In this document: piece by piece, positions 43,331-53,158 of the stretch
How positions within the stretch are numbered: position 1 is the stretch's first letter
Layout: the number at the start of each line of letters is the position of its first letter
DNA from: Trichocoleus sp. FACHB-40
Lineage (GTDB): Bacteria > Cyanobacteriota > Cyanobacteriia > Cyanobacteriales > FACHB-T130
Direction: 5' to 3'
Length of the DNA: 64,000 bases
Assembly: GCF_014695915.1 (NCBI RefSeq)
Contig: NZ_JACJPF010000060.1
Span: 62,001 to 126,000, forward strand
Translations under genes and position numbers: made by a program
The notes under the pieces: model-generated
Seen by the model: only the letters and a program-made list of their open reading frames with translations
Databases searched by the model: none
Told to the model about the DNA's origin: nothing

Positions 43331-44863
43331 TTAAGGATTGTTCGTCAATGATGTTCGCGAACAATCCGTTTTCAAAATAATGCGATCGCGTCCCTGGTTT
43401 TTTGCCTCATAAAGTGCCTCATCCGCCATAGCAATTAAGGTTTCCGGCAAACAATCCTCAGTAGGGATGGCGCTAGAAACACCCAAACTTAGGGTAACGT
43501 AGTCCCTCACCTTTGATTGAGCGTGGGGTAGTTTAAGTTGTTGCACCTCCAGGCGAATTGCCTGCGCCACTGCGGTTGCTCCCTGAGCAGAGGTATTAGG
43601 CAAGATTGCCGCAAACTCTTCGCCACCATAGCGAGCCACCAAGTCTGCTGGACGCTTAACTGCACGGCTTGCAGCTTTAGCCAACTGTTGCAAGCAATCA
43701 TCGCCGGACTGATGCCCATAGCAATCGTTGTATCGTTTGAAATAGTCTACATCAAACAAAATTAAGGATAAAGGCTGTTGTTCCCGTGTCGCCCGCTTCC
43801 ATTCGTGGGAGAGATAGTCATCAAAACGACGACGATTGGCAAGCTGGGTTAAGCCATCTATACTGGCAAGGCGTTCTAATTTCAAGTTTGCCTGTCTGAG
43901 AGCCGCTTCTGCTTTTTTGTGCTGAATCATCGAACCAAATTGGGCTGCGACCGCATTCACCAGAGAAAGCGATCGCTCATCCGGTGCCATTTCATGCCTT
44001 TGGAAAAACACCAATACTGCCAGAACTTGATACTTGATAGTGCATCCGCACCGCTTTGCGATCGCAATCGGAATTCCCAGCGCACCTTTGAGTCCCGCTT
44101 CCGCAGCAATTCGACTACGATGAAAAACCCGATTGTTCTCCCGCGAAACATCTGCTATCCATTCCAGTTGTTGAGAAAGCCAAACCCGTCCGACAAGCCC
44201 CTCGCCCAGAGCAAAGCCAAACGTTTCGCTTTGCTGTCGAAATTCATTCAATAGGACATCGCTGGCATACCAAGCGCGACTGTATTCGATTACAGTTCCC
44301 TCCTCATTCGGAATCCAAGCTTCCCCAAAATCCCAACCAATAGTTTGACAAACGTTTGCCAAAATCGCTTCTAATGCCTCTTCCACATCAGCAGCTTCAC
44401 TAATTGCTTGAGTCGTAGTCAACAAAAGTTGCAATTGGGCATTTTGGGCTTGCAACTGTAACTGAAACCGCCGCAAACGCAATTGATTTTCAATCCGTGC
44501 CAAAACCTCGACATATTCAAAAGGTTTTGTGATGTAATCCACCCCACCCAACATAAATGCAGTCACTTTATCAAAATTTGCATCCAAAGCACTAATAAAG
44601 ATCGTCGGGATATCACAAGTTTGCTTGGAAGCTTTTAGGCGCTGGCAAACTTCATATCCATCCATGTCCGGCATCTTAATATCAAGCAAAATCAACTCAG
44701 GAGGACTTGAACGCACAGATTCAAGAGCCAGTTTGCCATTAGGAGAAACTCGCACTTTGTACCCGTGACTCGACAAAATTTGAGTTAATAAAGTAATATT
44801 TTCAGGGGTATCGTCTACGACTAATATGTTGGCTTTAGATTTAAAATGCTGCCCCTGATTCAT
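43331..44863 (-). CDS. Response regulator with GAF and GGDEF domains (diguanylate cyclase)
   Basis: 510 residues from the ATG at 44863; the frame is open further upstream but enters a repeat element. REC domain: ILVVDDTPENITLL, phospho-Asp in LILLDIKMPDMDGYEV, and KPFEYVEVLARI. A GAF domain follows a coiled linker. The C-terminal GGDEF domain has active-site RYGGEEFAAILPNT and, five residues upstream, the I-site RPAD for product inhibition. It therefore should make c-di-GMP under phosphorelay control. It lies downstream of the cyclase and hybrid kinase genes on the same strand, and its REC closely resembles that of the cyclase. Confidence 0.92.
   Translation of the reverse strand: MNQGQHFKSKANILVVDDTPENITLLTQILSSHGYKVRVSPNGKLALESVRSSPPELILLDIKMPDMDGYEVCQRLKASKQTCDIPTIFISALDANFDKVTAFMLGGVDYITKPFEYVEVLARIENQLRLRRFQLQLQAQNAQLQLLLTTTQAISEAADVEEALEAILANVCQTIGWDFGEAWIPNEEGTVIEYSRAWYASDVLLNEFRQQSETFGFALGEGLVGRVWLSQQLEWIADVSRENNRVFHRSRIAAEAGLKGALGIPIAIAKRCGCTIKYQVLAVLVFFQRHEMAPDERSLSLVNAVAAQFGSMIQHKKAEAALRQANLKLERLASIDGLTQLANRRRFDDYLSHEWKRATREQQPLSLILFDVDYFKRYNDCYGHQSGDDCLQQLAKAASRAVKRPADLVARYGGEEFAAILPNTSAQGATAVAQAIRLEVQQLKLPHAQSKVRDYVTLSLGVSSAIPTEDCLPETLIAMADEALYEAKNQGRDRIILKTDCSRTSLTNNP
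43335..43367 (+). terminator. Terminator hairpin after ribH
   Basis: GGATTGTTCG (43335-43344) and CGAACAATCC (43358-43367) form a 10-bp stem followed by GTTTTC. It overlaps the last codons of the convergent GGDEF gene, whose C-terminal residues are therefore dictated by hairpin sequence. Confidence 0.55.
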
Positions 44864-44893
44864 AAGTTTTTTATGGTAATAGGTAGTAATAAA

Positions 44894-45012
44894 TAGGTTG
44901 GGGAGCCACTCCCGCTGCTGCGTTCCCCACGTTGAGGGGCGTGGCGTTTGAGGAACGAAACCCAACATCATCTAATAAATGGTTGGGTTTCCCTATGGCT
45001 CAGCCCAACCTA
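44894..45012. repeat. 119-bp repeat element with TAGGTTGGG termini
   Basis: Perfect 9-bp terminal inverted repeats, TAGGTTGGG and CCCAACCTA. The interior holds GAACGAAACCCAAC and GGTTGGGTTT, a motif pair often seen in cyanobacterial interspersed palindromes. It lies between the cyclase and GGDEF genes. Confidence 0.55.
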
Positions 45013-45048
45013 AGAATTCTATATCTTAGATTAATTATTATTCTAAAG

Positions 45049-47028
45049 TTACTTTCGACCCAAAAGAAAATAAGTTTTCATTTCCCCTTTACCTTTAATT
45101 AGTACAGTACCTCGTTCTTTAAAAATAAATTTTTCCTTTAACCGCTCATAAACTGCTGCTGTTACCTGAGTTTCACCGGGAATACCGTTTGACTCCATAC
45201 GAGAAGCAACATTAACTGTATCACCCCAGAGATCGTAGCTGAATTTACTCAAACCAATAACCCCAGCTACCACCGGGCGGATATTAATACCAATACGCAG
45301 ACGAAAATCATCGTTGGCTTGGGCGTTGAATCTAGCAAGAGCAGCTTGCATATCTAGTGCCATTTGCGCGGTTGCTTCAACATGATCTAATCGGGGTATC
45401 GGTAGCCCTCCAACTACCATGTAAGCGTCCCCAATTGTTTTAATTTTTTCCAATCCGTGTTGTTTAGATAATAAGTCGAAATCACTAAAAATATGATTAA
45501 GAATTTCTACTAATTCGGTGGGACTTTGGTGAGAAGCAAAATCAGTAAAACCTGCTAAATCGGCAAACATGACACTAACATCCGAAAAGCTATCAGCAAT
45601 TACCTGGTGTTTTTTTTGTAACCGTTCAGCGATAGGCTTTGGCAAGATATTTAATAAGAGTTTTTCGGTTTGTTGTTGGGCTATTTTTCGGGCGGTAATG
45701 TCTGAAACTGTTCCTTCGTAGTAGAGTAGCTTTCCCTTAGAGTCACGCACTGCACGAGCATTTTCAGAAATCCAAATAATCTTGCCGTCTTTGCGATTAA
45801 CTTGAGATTCAAATCCGAGTACAGCATGGTTTGCTTCCATTGCTTCACTAAAATCGCGCCGCCGATTAGGGTCTACATAAAGCTGCTGTTCGACATTTTT
45901 GAGACTTGTCATTAAATCTGGCGGAGAGTCGTAGCCATAAATTTTTGCTAGTGCTAGATTGGCACTCAGGTAACGTCCGCAAGGTGTAGTTTGGTAGATA
46001 CCCTCTACCGCATTTTCAACAATACTGTGATAGCGTTCTTGCGTAATTCGCAGTATCTCTTTAGTTTGCTTGCGTTGAATTAAAGAAGCCAACTGTGTCG
46101 CGACTGCGGCTACTAAATTTATAATCCGGGAATTGATGGTCGCAAAATTTTTGTTAAAAAAAATTAAAATCGCTAATACTTCATTATCTAGTATAATAGG
46201 AACCCCGAAACTGGATTTTAAGCCAAATTTAACAATTTGAGGATACCGAATAAATAGGTCTTTTTCTATAAAAACATCTTCTATCCACTCTGCTTGTTTT
46301 GATGCCCAAATTCTACCTTGAAACCCAACATTGGGAGCAGAAGCCACTGTTAAGCTGTGATTTTTAAACTCAAATAAACTAACCTCGCTACCATACCAAG
46401 CTTGGCTGCATTCTAAAACTTTGCTATCATCGGGAATCCAAGCTTCTCCATAATCCCATTGGATTGTCATACACACTAAACGCAAGACAGCTTGCAAAGC
46501 TGAGCGAACGTCATCATGGCGACTAATGGCTTGGGTTGTTGCAAGTAAAAGACGAGTTTCAACTTCTGCTTGTCGGCGTGCGTCTAGGTGCTGTTGCAGT
46601 AGTGTATTCTGCTCTATCATTTGTAACTGGAGTTCGCGCAGACGTAGTTGATTCTCGATTCGAGCTAAAACTTCTAAAGGCTCAAAAGGTTTTGTAATAT
46701 AGTCCACTCCGCCAACTGTAAAGGCATTAACCTTATTTATAGCTTCATCTAAAGCACTGATAAAAATTACTGGAATATCACGAGTTTGCTTTGAAGCTTT
46801 CAGATGTTGGCAAACTTCATAACCATTCATTTCTGGCATATTGATGTCGAGCAAAATTAGATCGGGAGGATTGCTCTGACAAGAGTTTAGGGCAAACTTT
46901 CCACTAAGGGCAACTCTCACTTTATAGCCATTTTTAGATAAAATTTGAGTTAACAGTTTTAAATTGACTTGGTTATCATCTACTACTAAAAGATTACCTT
47001 TAGATGTAATAGCCTCTGTTGATTTCAT
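45049..47028 (-). CDS. Response regulator-GAF-PAS-class III adenylate cyclase
   Basis: A protein of 659 residues; ATG 47028 overlaps the stop of the hybrid kinase as ATGA. REC (LLVVDDNQVNLKLL; LILLDINMPEMNGYEV), GAF (about 180-320), PAS (about 330-450), then a class III cyclase: metal Asp in MFADLAGFTDF, adenine-selecting Lys in EKIKTIGDAYMVVGG, LRIGINIRPVVAGVIG, and YDLWGDTVNVASRME with the second specificity Asp and the transition-state Asn/Arg. Residues fit cAMP rather than cGMP synthesis. It is the obvious phosphorelay output of the overlapping upstream kinase. Confidence 0.93.
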   Translation of the reverse strand: MKSTEAITSKGNLLVVDDNQVNLKLLTQILSKNGYKVRVALSGKFALNSCQSNPPDLILLDINMPEMNGYEVCQHLKASKQTRDIPVIFISALDEAINKVNAFTVGGVDYITKPFEPLEVLARIENQLRLRELQLQMIEQNTLLQQHLDARRQAEVETRLLLATTQAISRHDDVRSALQAVLRLVCMTIQWDYGEAWIPDDSKVLECSQAWYGSEVSLFEFKNHSLTVASAPNVGFQGRIWASKQAEWIEDVFIEKDLFIRYPQIVKFGLKSSFGVPIILDNEVLAILIFFNKNFATINSRIINLVAAVATQLASLIQRKQTKEILRITQERYHSIVENAVEGIYQTTPCGRYLSANLALAKIYGYDSPPDLMTSLKNVEQQLYVDPNRRRDFSEAMEANHAVLGFESQVNRKDGKIIWISENARAVRDSKGKLLYYEGTVSDITARKIAQQQTEKLLLNILPKPIAERLQKKHQVIADSFSDVSVMFADLAGFTDFASHQSPTELVEILNHIFSDFDLLSKQHGLEKIKTIGDAYMVVGGLPIPRLDHVEATAQMALDMQAALARFNAQANDDFRLRIGINIRPVVAGVIGLSKFSYDLWGDTVNVASRMESNGIPGETQVTAAVYERLKEKFIFKERGTVLIKGKGEMKTYFLLGRK

Positions 47029-50000
47029 GTTTTACCCCCAGGTTGAAGTAAAGTTAATAATTGATCAAATTGATATTGGTTTGCTAAAGAAAGTAGAGCA
47101 TTTGCCAAAACTTCATTTTGTAGATGCACTTGTTCCAAGAGTGCCGTAATTTGTTCCAAGTCTCCCTCAACGATCGCCTGACGCAACCTCGCCAATAAAT
47201 CTTTAGACAAAACGGCGATATCGGCGGCACTCAACGCTAACGGCTTGGCTGAAATTGCATTGGGTACAGCAGTTGATTCCTCATAAATAAAGGATACGCC
47301 TAAATGTTTGTGTAGAGACTCAAATATCTCTTCTTCTTGGAAAGGTTTGCGGATAAAATCATCGCATCCCGCTTCTAAAACAGCCGCTTCCTCAAATTCC
47401 AAGGCACTAGCAGTTAGGGCAATAATAACTGTACGGTGATTGGACGGGAATTGGGAATTGGGAAATCTTCCTTCCCTTGTCCCCAGTCTTTTTTGCCTAG
47501 CTTGAATGCGTCGAGTCGCTTCATAACCATCCATCACTGGCATTCGCATATCCATCAAAATTAAGTGAGGTTGCCACCTTTCCCAAATTTCTAATGCTTC
47601 GGAACCATTGTTTGCTGTTTGCAGTTCAAAGCTCAGGAAATTGAGGAGTTTAATCAACAATTGACGATTATAATCATTGTCATCTACAACGAGTATTCTA
47701 TAGCAAGGTTGGTTGGGGGCTACGGCAATGACGCGGCGGCTTTGGTGCTGGTTTTCAACCTCGCTTGGGGCAACAATGCCCGCTGAAATGTCAAATTTAA
47801 ACGTTGTACCTTGTATAGGTCTAGTAGTTTTGTTTTCTTTCGATTTATGCGGAAATTGCTGGATTGTGGAAGCGGGAGATAAGGCGGAATTTTTATTAGA
47901 AATTGAAATATTGAGTTCCCAGTCAGCCAAACTGGGAGTAAAGGCTTTGCCGCGACTGATGACGGTCATTTCACCTCCCATTAAGCGAATGAATTGGTAG
48001 CTGATACTTAATCCTAAGCCTGTCCCTTCCTGAACTTGTTGACCGGATACGGTTTGCACGAAGGGTTGAAATAGATTGTGGAATTCATCGGCAGCAATAC
48101 CAACTCCTGTGTCTGAAATTTCAAAGGTGATTAGGGCTTGGGAAGAAGAGTTTTGAGAATTCAAAATTGAGAAATCAGAACTATTCTCAGCCTCCAAGTT
48201 TACTCTGAGTGACACACTTCCGTGGGCGGTGAATTTAACAGCATTACTGAGCAGGTTAATCAGCACTTGCCGCAATTTTACTTCATCAGTACGAATATGT
48301 TGGGGGACATCAGAGGCAAGTTCAAATATTAACTGTAAGCCTTTATCTTTGGCTTTTAGAGAAAACATATTTTCGACATCAGCTAGTAAGCGGTAGAGGT
48401 CGAAGTTACTTTCATTAAGCGCCATGCGTCCGGCTTCAATCTTGGAGAGATCAAGCACTTGGTTGATCAGGGTGAGTAGATGTTCGCCGCTACGATGAAT
48501 GATGCCGAGATTTTCTTGTTGTTCGGTAGAGAGATTTGTGGAGCGATTTAGCAGTTGGGAGAAGCCGAGAATGGCGTTGAGGGGGGTTCGCAATTCGTGG
48601 CTCATGTTGGCTAGGAAGCTGCTTTTAGCGCGGTTGGCGGCTTCGGCAGCATCATGAGCTAGTTGAAGTTCTTGTTGTACTCGTTTGCGATCGCTAATGT
48701 CTCGGCCTTCTGAGATGAGTAGTGTCACCTCTCCGGCTTCGTCGAGTATGGGACGGAGTGAAAAATCGATAGCAAGAACCCGATCCTCTCGGCCCAAAAC
48801 GTCAACTTCATAACGAATAAACTCACCTTTTGCAGCTTGGGCGATCGCTACTTTTAATTGTGCTTGCGTTTCCGGGGAAATTGTCCACCATCTTGCTTCC
48901 CAGAACGGCTTACCGACAACATCCGATCGGATAGCGCCCGCAAAATCCAAGGCTGTTTGGTTGGCTTCCAAAAGAATTCCATCCGGTTGAAGCAGCCCCA
49001 CAAACTGAAAAGCTTGATCGAAGATAGCACGAAATCTTTTTTCGCTTTCGCTCAGTGCTTCTTCTACTTGTTTGCGATCGTTAATATCCCGTCCTACTGC
49101 TTGGTATTCAACAATGTGACCAAAGTCATCAAATATTGCCCGGTTGATCCACTGCGTCCAACGCACCTCCCCGCGAGCAATCACCCGATTTTCATTGGTG
49201 ACGACGGGATTTTCCTTACTGACGCAATTCATCATTTGAGCCACATATTCGCGGTCTTGTTCAAACACAACAGGTTCGTAGTGATTGTTAATGAGTTCTT
49301 CCCGTGTTATCCCAAAAAACCGACAGAAGGCTTCATTGACAAAGCTTACCGTGCCGTCTGGCAATAACCGGACAATCAGTTCCGTCTGCTGTTCGAGGAT
49401 AGCGCGATAACGGGCTTCTGATTGCCGCAATGCCGCTTCCGTTTGTTTTATTTCGGTAATATCTGTGGAAATCCCGCAGATGGCATAAATACTGCCGTCG
49501 TGATGTTTAAGGGGAACTTTTACAGCCAAAAAGTGACGCTCTTTGTTGTTAACAACACCGACTTCATCAAAACGAAGTACAACACCACTTTCAATAACCT
49601 GCCTATCATTCTGTCTGATTGATTGGGCCATCTCTTTTGAGTAGAATTGGAAATCATTTGTCCCGATAATTTCTGCTTCGGGAATGCCAAATAACTCTAC
49701 GCATAAACGATTGGCGTAGATGTAGTTGCTGTTTAAATCTTTGATGTAAATAGATGCACCAACATTTTCTATAATTGCCGATAGTTTTTGTTTACTGTTT
49801 TGTAATGACAATTCTATCTGCTTGCGTTCGGCAATTTCTTGCTGTAATTGTGCATTGGCTTGGGCTAGTTGAGCCGTGCGTTCAGCAACCTGGAGTTCTA
49901 GAGTTAGGTTGTAATCGGCTAAGAGTTGTTCTGCCTGTTTGCGAGAGGTGATATCAATGAGCAAACCATCCCAGACGATATCGCCATTGGGCTGCCGTTC

Positions 50001-52406
50001 GGGGCGGGAGGAGCCTTGTACCAACTTGAGGCGACCGGAGGGAGTAATAATGCGATACTCCATTAACCAAGGCTGTAGGGTCTGCGCTGACACCGTAATG
50101 CTTTCTAATAGAGGCGCGATATCATCAGGATGGACGATATCAAACACAAGTCGGGCATCCTGCACCAGAGCCTCTGGTTTTTGTTCGTAGAGTTCCTCAG
50201 TGCCTGGGCTGGCATAGGTAAATTCGTGTGTTTTGTCAGGATGCAGCACGTAGCGATAAATAACACCAGGTAAATTCTCTGCAAGGCGACGGAACTTGGC
50301 TTCGCTTTCTTGCAGGGCAGCTTCTACCTGTTTGCGCTCCGTAATATCGGTGATAGTTCCTATGTAACTAATGACATTGCCATCAGCATCTTTTTGGGCG
50401 ATCGCTTGCCCAAATACCCAGAGAACGCTGCCATCCGGTCGCGCAAAGCGGTACTCGCATTTAAAGGGGATATCTCGCTGTACCAAGTTATACCAAGTAG
50501 CGATGACGCGATCGCGATCGCCGGGGTGTAGATTCTTCGCCCAACCCGCCCCAAAAGCTTCTTCTTGAGAAACTCCGATCATTTCAAAACTGCGCTCATT
50601 CCCATACAGGCAATTGCCTTGGGCATCGTGGCGAAAAATTCCGACAGGGGCTGCTTTTGCTAAAGCAGCATAGCGTTGTTCGCTTTCTTGCAGTGCTTTT
50701 TGGGCTTGTTTGCGATCACTAATATCGTGAAAAGCGGTAATGGCGTAGGCAACATTCCCCTGACTATCAAATACCGGAACTGTTCGCATCTCCAAAGCGA
50801 TCGCCATTCCATCTCGACGAATTTCCATATCATCCACCATGACCGCTTCTCCCTGAAGCGATCGGACGCAGGGGAGGCGCTCGCCCGGATAAAGTTGGTC
50901 AGTTCCCGCAAGATAAACTTGATAGATAGCAGAGCGATTTTCCTGTCTCGTGTCGAAAATTATATCTGTACCCAATAGCTGCTTTCCCATCTGATTTGTA
51001 TAGGAAATGCCATCCCGATTGATCACAGCAACTCCAACAGGTAACGCCTCCAACAGTTGATTTATTCGCTGCTCGCTCTTCTCCAGTGCCTCATTTAAGC
51101 TTTTCATCTCTGTAAAAGATACTTGCAGTTCTTTCGCCATTTGATTGAAAGACTTGGCAAGTTCGCCAACTTCATCAGAACGGTCAATTTCAACCGTTTT
51201 ATCCCACTCTCCTTTCGCAACTTTCTTGGCGGCATTATTCAGCCTAAGAATCGGTTTAGTCACCCAAGAGGCAGTTTTCATGCTTATGACTATAGAGCCA
51301 ATTAAAGCCAAAATACAAAACAGAATAGTTTTGTGGTTATTGGTGTTTATTTGCCCCATAAAATCCGCTTCTGGAACAACGGCTACTATGAACCAATTTA
51401 AGCCAAAATCATCTTTCCAGGGGGTTACACGCACAAATTGGCGTTGGTTGTTTTCTTTGATTTGCAGCTGTTGAGTATTTTTAATCTGGTCGAAACTACC
51501 CAATTGTTTTGTTAAATAGCGAACGGTTGCCCGCATCAGCGGATCTTTGCTCGCCGATACTGGAATTCGTTGTACTTGCCCATTAACTACGGTGTAGTTT
51601 GCCTGATTACTTGAACTAGCTACTAATAATCCATTTGGTTCTAAAATGAATATCTTGCCGGAGCGACTAATACTTAAACGCTGCAAAAACATATTAATAT
51701 CGTTTAAGTACAAATCAACAGCAGTCACCCCGCTTAACTTACCAGATTGGTTAGAAAATGGCATTGCTGCCGTAATGGTCAGTCCTTTGTTTGCCTCCCC
51801 AATAAAGGCATAAATTTCGCTCCACGTTGCTTTACCTTTTTGGACAGCTGCTTTATACCAAGGGCGACGGCGCGGATCGTAGTTGGGAACAACATTTAAT
51901 TGTTTGGTGCGGTTTCCTTGGTTGTCTGTGCCGTAAGAAACATAACTACCGTTGGTTGTACTGTCGGTTACTTCGATAATGTAGGAAAGCGTGCCATCTC
52001 GCCTAACTGGGCCTGCACCGATAAACTTGCCTTGTTCGTTACCTGTATAAATAAAACTAACGGAATTAAATGTCTTAATTCGTTTGAGAAAATAAGCGTC
52101 CAAACCTTGCAAGTTCTGGGAGTCTAGGTTGATTTTTCCTAATTCCAAGTCATCGGCAACGACTTGTGCAACTTTTTGGGGAAGCTCAGTATAAGATTCA
52201 AGGTGTTGCCCAGTGCGATCGCTCACCTGGTTCATCAACTGATTGGCAAGATCATTCACCGCCTGTTGCCCATTTTTAAATGAGAAATAAGCGACCAATC
52301 CCACTGTGGCGGAGATTTGGACAATGAAGGGAACAATCAGAACCGTTTGCAGGGGGAGTTTTCCTACGACCTTGGTGACAGACCAATTTAGCCGTTTGAG
52401 TAACAT
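47025..52406 (-). CDS. Giant membrane hybrid histidine kinase (dCache, HAMP, multiple PAS, HisKA, HATPase, REC)
   Basis: A protein of 1793 residues with an ATG at 52406. Membrane helix 1 at about 21-42; periplasmic dCache domain to about 350 (PNYDPRRRPWYKAAVQKGKA is the Cache ligand-site signature); helix 2 at about 358-375; HAMP to about 430. Six PAS/PAC units lie at about 445-1250, several ending in DITERKQ-type linkers. HisKA has FLANMSHELRTPLNAILGFS; HATPase has NLLSNAVKFT, ISDTGVGIA and GTGLGLSISY. REC has LILMDMRMPVMDGYEATRRI. The C-terminal helices resemble an HPt without its His. A heptamer-type insert (GTREGRFPNSQFPSNH) interrupts the REC domain. It is co-translated with the cyclase gene. 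Confidence 0.95.
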   Translation of the reverse strand: MLLKRLNWSVTKVVGKLPLQTVLIVPFIVQISATVGLVAYFSFKNGQQAVNDLANQLMNQVSDRTGQHLESYTELPQKVAQVVADDLELGKINLDSQNLQGLDAYFLKRIKTFNSVSFIYTGNEQGKFIGAGPVRRDGTLSYIIEVTDSTTNGSYVSYGTDNQGNRTKQLNVVPNYDPRRRPWYKAAVQKGKATWSEIYAFIGEANKGLTITAAMPFSNQSGKLSGVTAVDLYLNDINMFLQRLSISRSGKIFILEPNGLLVASSSNQANYTVVNGQVQRIPVSASKDPLMRATVRYLTKQLGSFDQIKNTQQLQIKENNQRQFVRVTPWKDDFGLNWFIVAVVPEADFMGQINTNNHKTILFCILALIGSIVISMKTASWVTKPILRLNNAAKKVAKGEWDKTVEIDRSDEVGELAKSFNQMAKELQVSFTEMKSLNEALEKSEQRINQLLEALPVGVAVINRDGISYTNQMGKQLLGTDIIFDTRQENRSAIYQVYLAGTDQLYPGERLPCVRSLQGEAVMVDDMEIRRDGMAIALEMRTVPVFDSQGNVAYAITAFHDISDRKQAQKALQESEQRYAALAKAAPVGIFRHDAQGNCLYGNERSFEMIGVSQEEAFGAGWAKNLHPGDRDRVIATWYNLVQRDIPFKCEYRFARPDGSVLWVFGQAIAQKDADGNVISYIGTITDITERKQVEAALQESEAKFRRLAENLPGVIYRYVLHPDKTHEFTYASPGTEELYEQKPEALVQDARLVFDIVHPDDIAPLLESITVSAQTLQPWLMEYRIITPSGRLKLVQGSSRPERQPNGDIVWDGLLIDITSRKQAEQLLADYNLTLELQVAERTAQLAQANAQLQQEIAERKQIELSLQNSKQKLSAIIENVGASIYIKDLNSNYIYANRLCVELFGIPEAEIIGTNDFQFYSKEMAQSIRQNDRQVIESGVVLRFDEVGVVNNKERHFLAVKVPLKHHDGSIYAICGISTDITEIKQTEAALRQSEARYRAILEQQTELIVRLLPDGTVSFVNEAFCRFFGITREELINNHYEPVVFEQDREYVAQMMNCVSKENPVVTNENRVIARGEVRWTQWINRAIFDDFGHIVEYQAVGRDINDRKQVEEALSESEKRFRAIFDQAFQFVGLLQPDGILLEANQTALDFAGAIRSDVVGKPFWEARWWTISPETQAQLKVAIAQAAKGEFIRYEVDVLGREDRVLAIDFSLRPILDEAGEVTLLISEGRDISDRKRVQQELQLAHDAAEAANRAKSSFLANMSHELRTPLNAILGFSQLLNRSTNLSTEQQENLGIIHRSGEHLLTLINQVLDLSKIEAGRMALNESNFDLYRLLADVENMFSLKAKDKGLQLIFELASDVPQHIRTDEVKLRQVLINLLSNAVKFTAHGSVSLRVNLEAENSSDFSILNSQNSSSQALITFEISDTGVGIAADEFHNLFQPFVQTVSGQQVQEGTGLGLSISYQFIRLMGGEMTVISRGKAFTPSLADWELNISISNKNSALSPASTIQQFPHKSKENKTTRPIQGTTFKFDISAGIVAPSEVENQHQSRRVIAVAPNQPCYRILVVDDNDYNRQLLIKLLNFLSFELQTANNGSEALEIWERWQPHLILMDMRMPVMDGYEATRRIQARQKRLGTREGRFPNSQFPSNHRTVIIALTASALEFEEAAVLEAGCDDFIRKPFQEEEIFESLHKHLGVSFIYEESTAVPNAISAKPLALSAADIAVLSKDLLARLRQAIVEGDLEQITALLEQVHLQNEVLANALLSLANQYQFDQLLTLLQPGGKT
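47438..47500. repeat. In-frame repeat insertion in the receiver domain
   Basis: GGGAATTGGGAATTGGGAAAT-type heptamers (minus strand CCCAATT) and flanking low-complexity sequence encode RFPNSQFPSN between REC helix 3 and strand 4 (VIIALTAS). Confidence 0.65.
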
Positions 52407-52827
52407 AGTGCCTTTTATTTTTTCAGTTGGTAGCTCATGCCCCTGAAAATGAAGGAAGTTCTAATTTAACTTCACATCTGGGTTCTGTAATCTCGGAGAG
52501 CAAACCTATTGCAGGCTAGATCGCCTTATCGGTCGCTGTTTTTCTGGGATAAATTTGCCCAGTGCGATCGCATCCACAGACAGCCAAGCTAGCTGTCTGG
52601 TTGAGGTAATAGACCTTACTATTGGAATTGCAAATCCTACCCTAGAGAGTATTGAATGTCAACTACCTTTGGTGGGATAATATCTTATTCAAGTTAACAT
52701 TTTTATCAAAGAGGTTTCCAGTAGGGCTACCCAAAACAAAAAACACTGTAAAATTCTTCGCCCAAAAGGTAAAAAACAGTTGACAAATTCCGAGAATTTT
52801 GCGAACCTAAATAAAGAGCAAATTTTT
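52407..52827. promoter_or_regulatory. Upstream region of the hybrid kinase and tRNA-Gly
   Basis: A 420-bp spacer between the divergent kinase gene and the tRNA. It contains one HIP1-like site near 52563, and CTAGATCGCC- and AGCTAGCTGTCTGG-type short palindromes. No gene recognised. Confidence 0.35.
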
Positions 52828-52899
52828 GCGGGTATAGCTCAGTGGTAGAGCGTCACCTTGCCAAGGTGAATGTCGCGCGTTCGAATCGCGTTACCCGCT
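52828..52899 (+). tRNA. tRNA-Gly (anticodon GCC)
   Basis: A 72-nt cloverleaf. The acceptor GCGGGTA pairs with TACCCGC. The D-arm contains AGCTCAGTGGTAGAGC. The anticodon stem TCACC/GGTGA closes loop TTGCCAA with GCC at 52860-52862. The T-arm is GCGCG TTCGAAT CGCGT, and the discriminator base is T. CCA is not encoded. A short T run follows. Confidence 0.95.
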
Positions 52900-53158
52900 T
52901 TTTATAGTTAAAATAATAGCGGAAGCTGTGACAGGTTAAAAGTAGAGCTGCAAATCTTAGTATTTACGAGCCGTGACCTGTTTATACCAAGGTTCTCAGT
53001 GTTAAAATTCGCCTAAGTAGTATGTGACTTAAAGCGAATTTAGTAGAACCTTCCTCCAAAGGCAGTTGTTAGGTGTCTACGGAATCAACCGCTTGGATGA
53101 ACCTGCTGCACAAACATACTTTAGGTAAGTGTTAAAAATTTTTGTTTAATTAGCGCTT

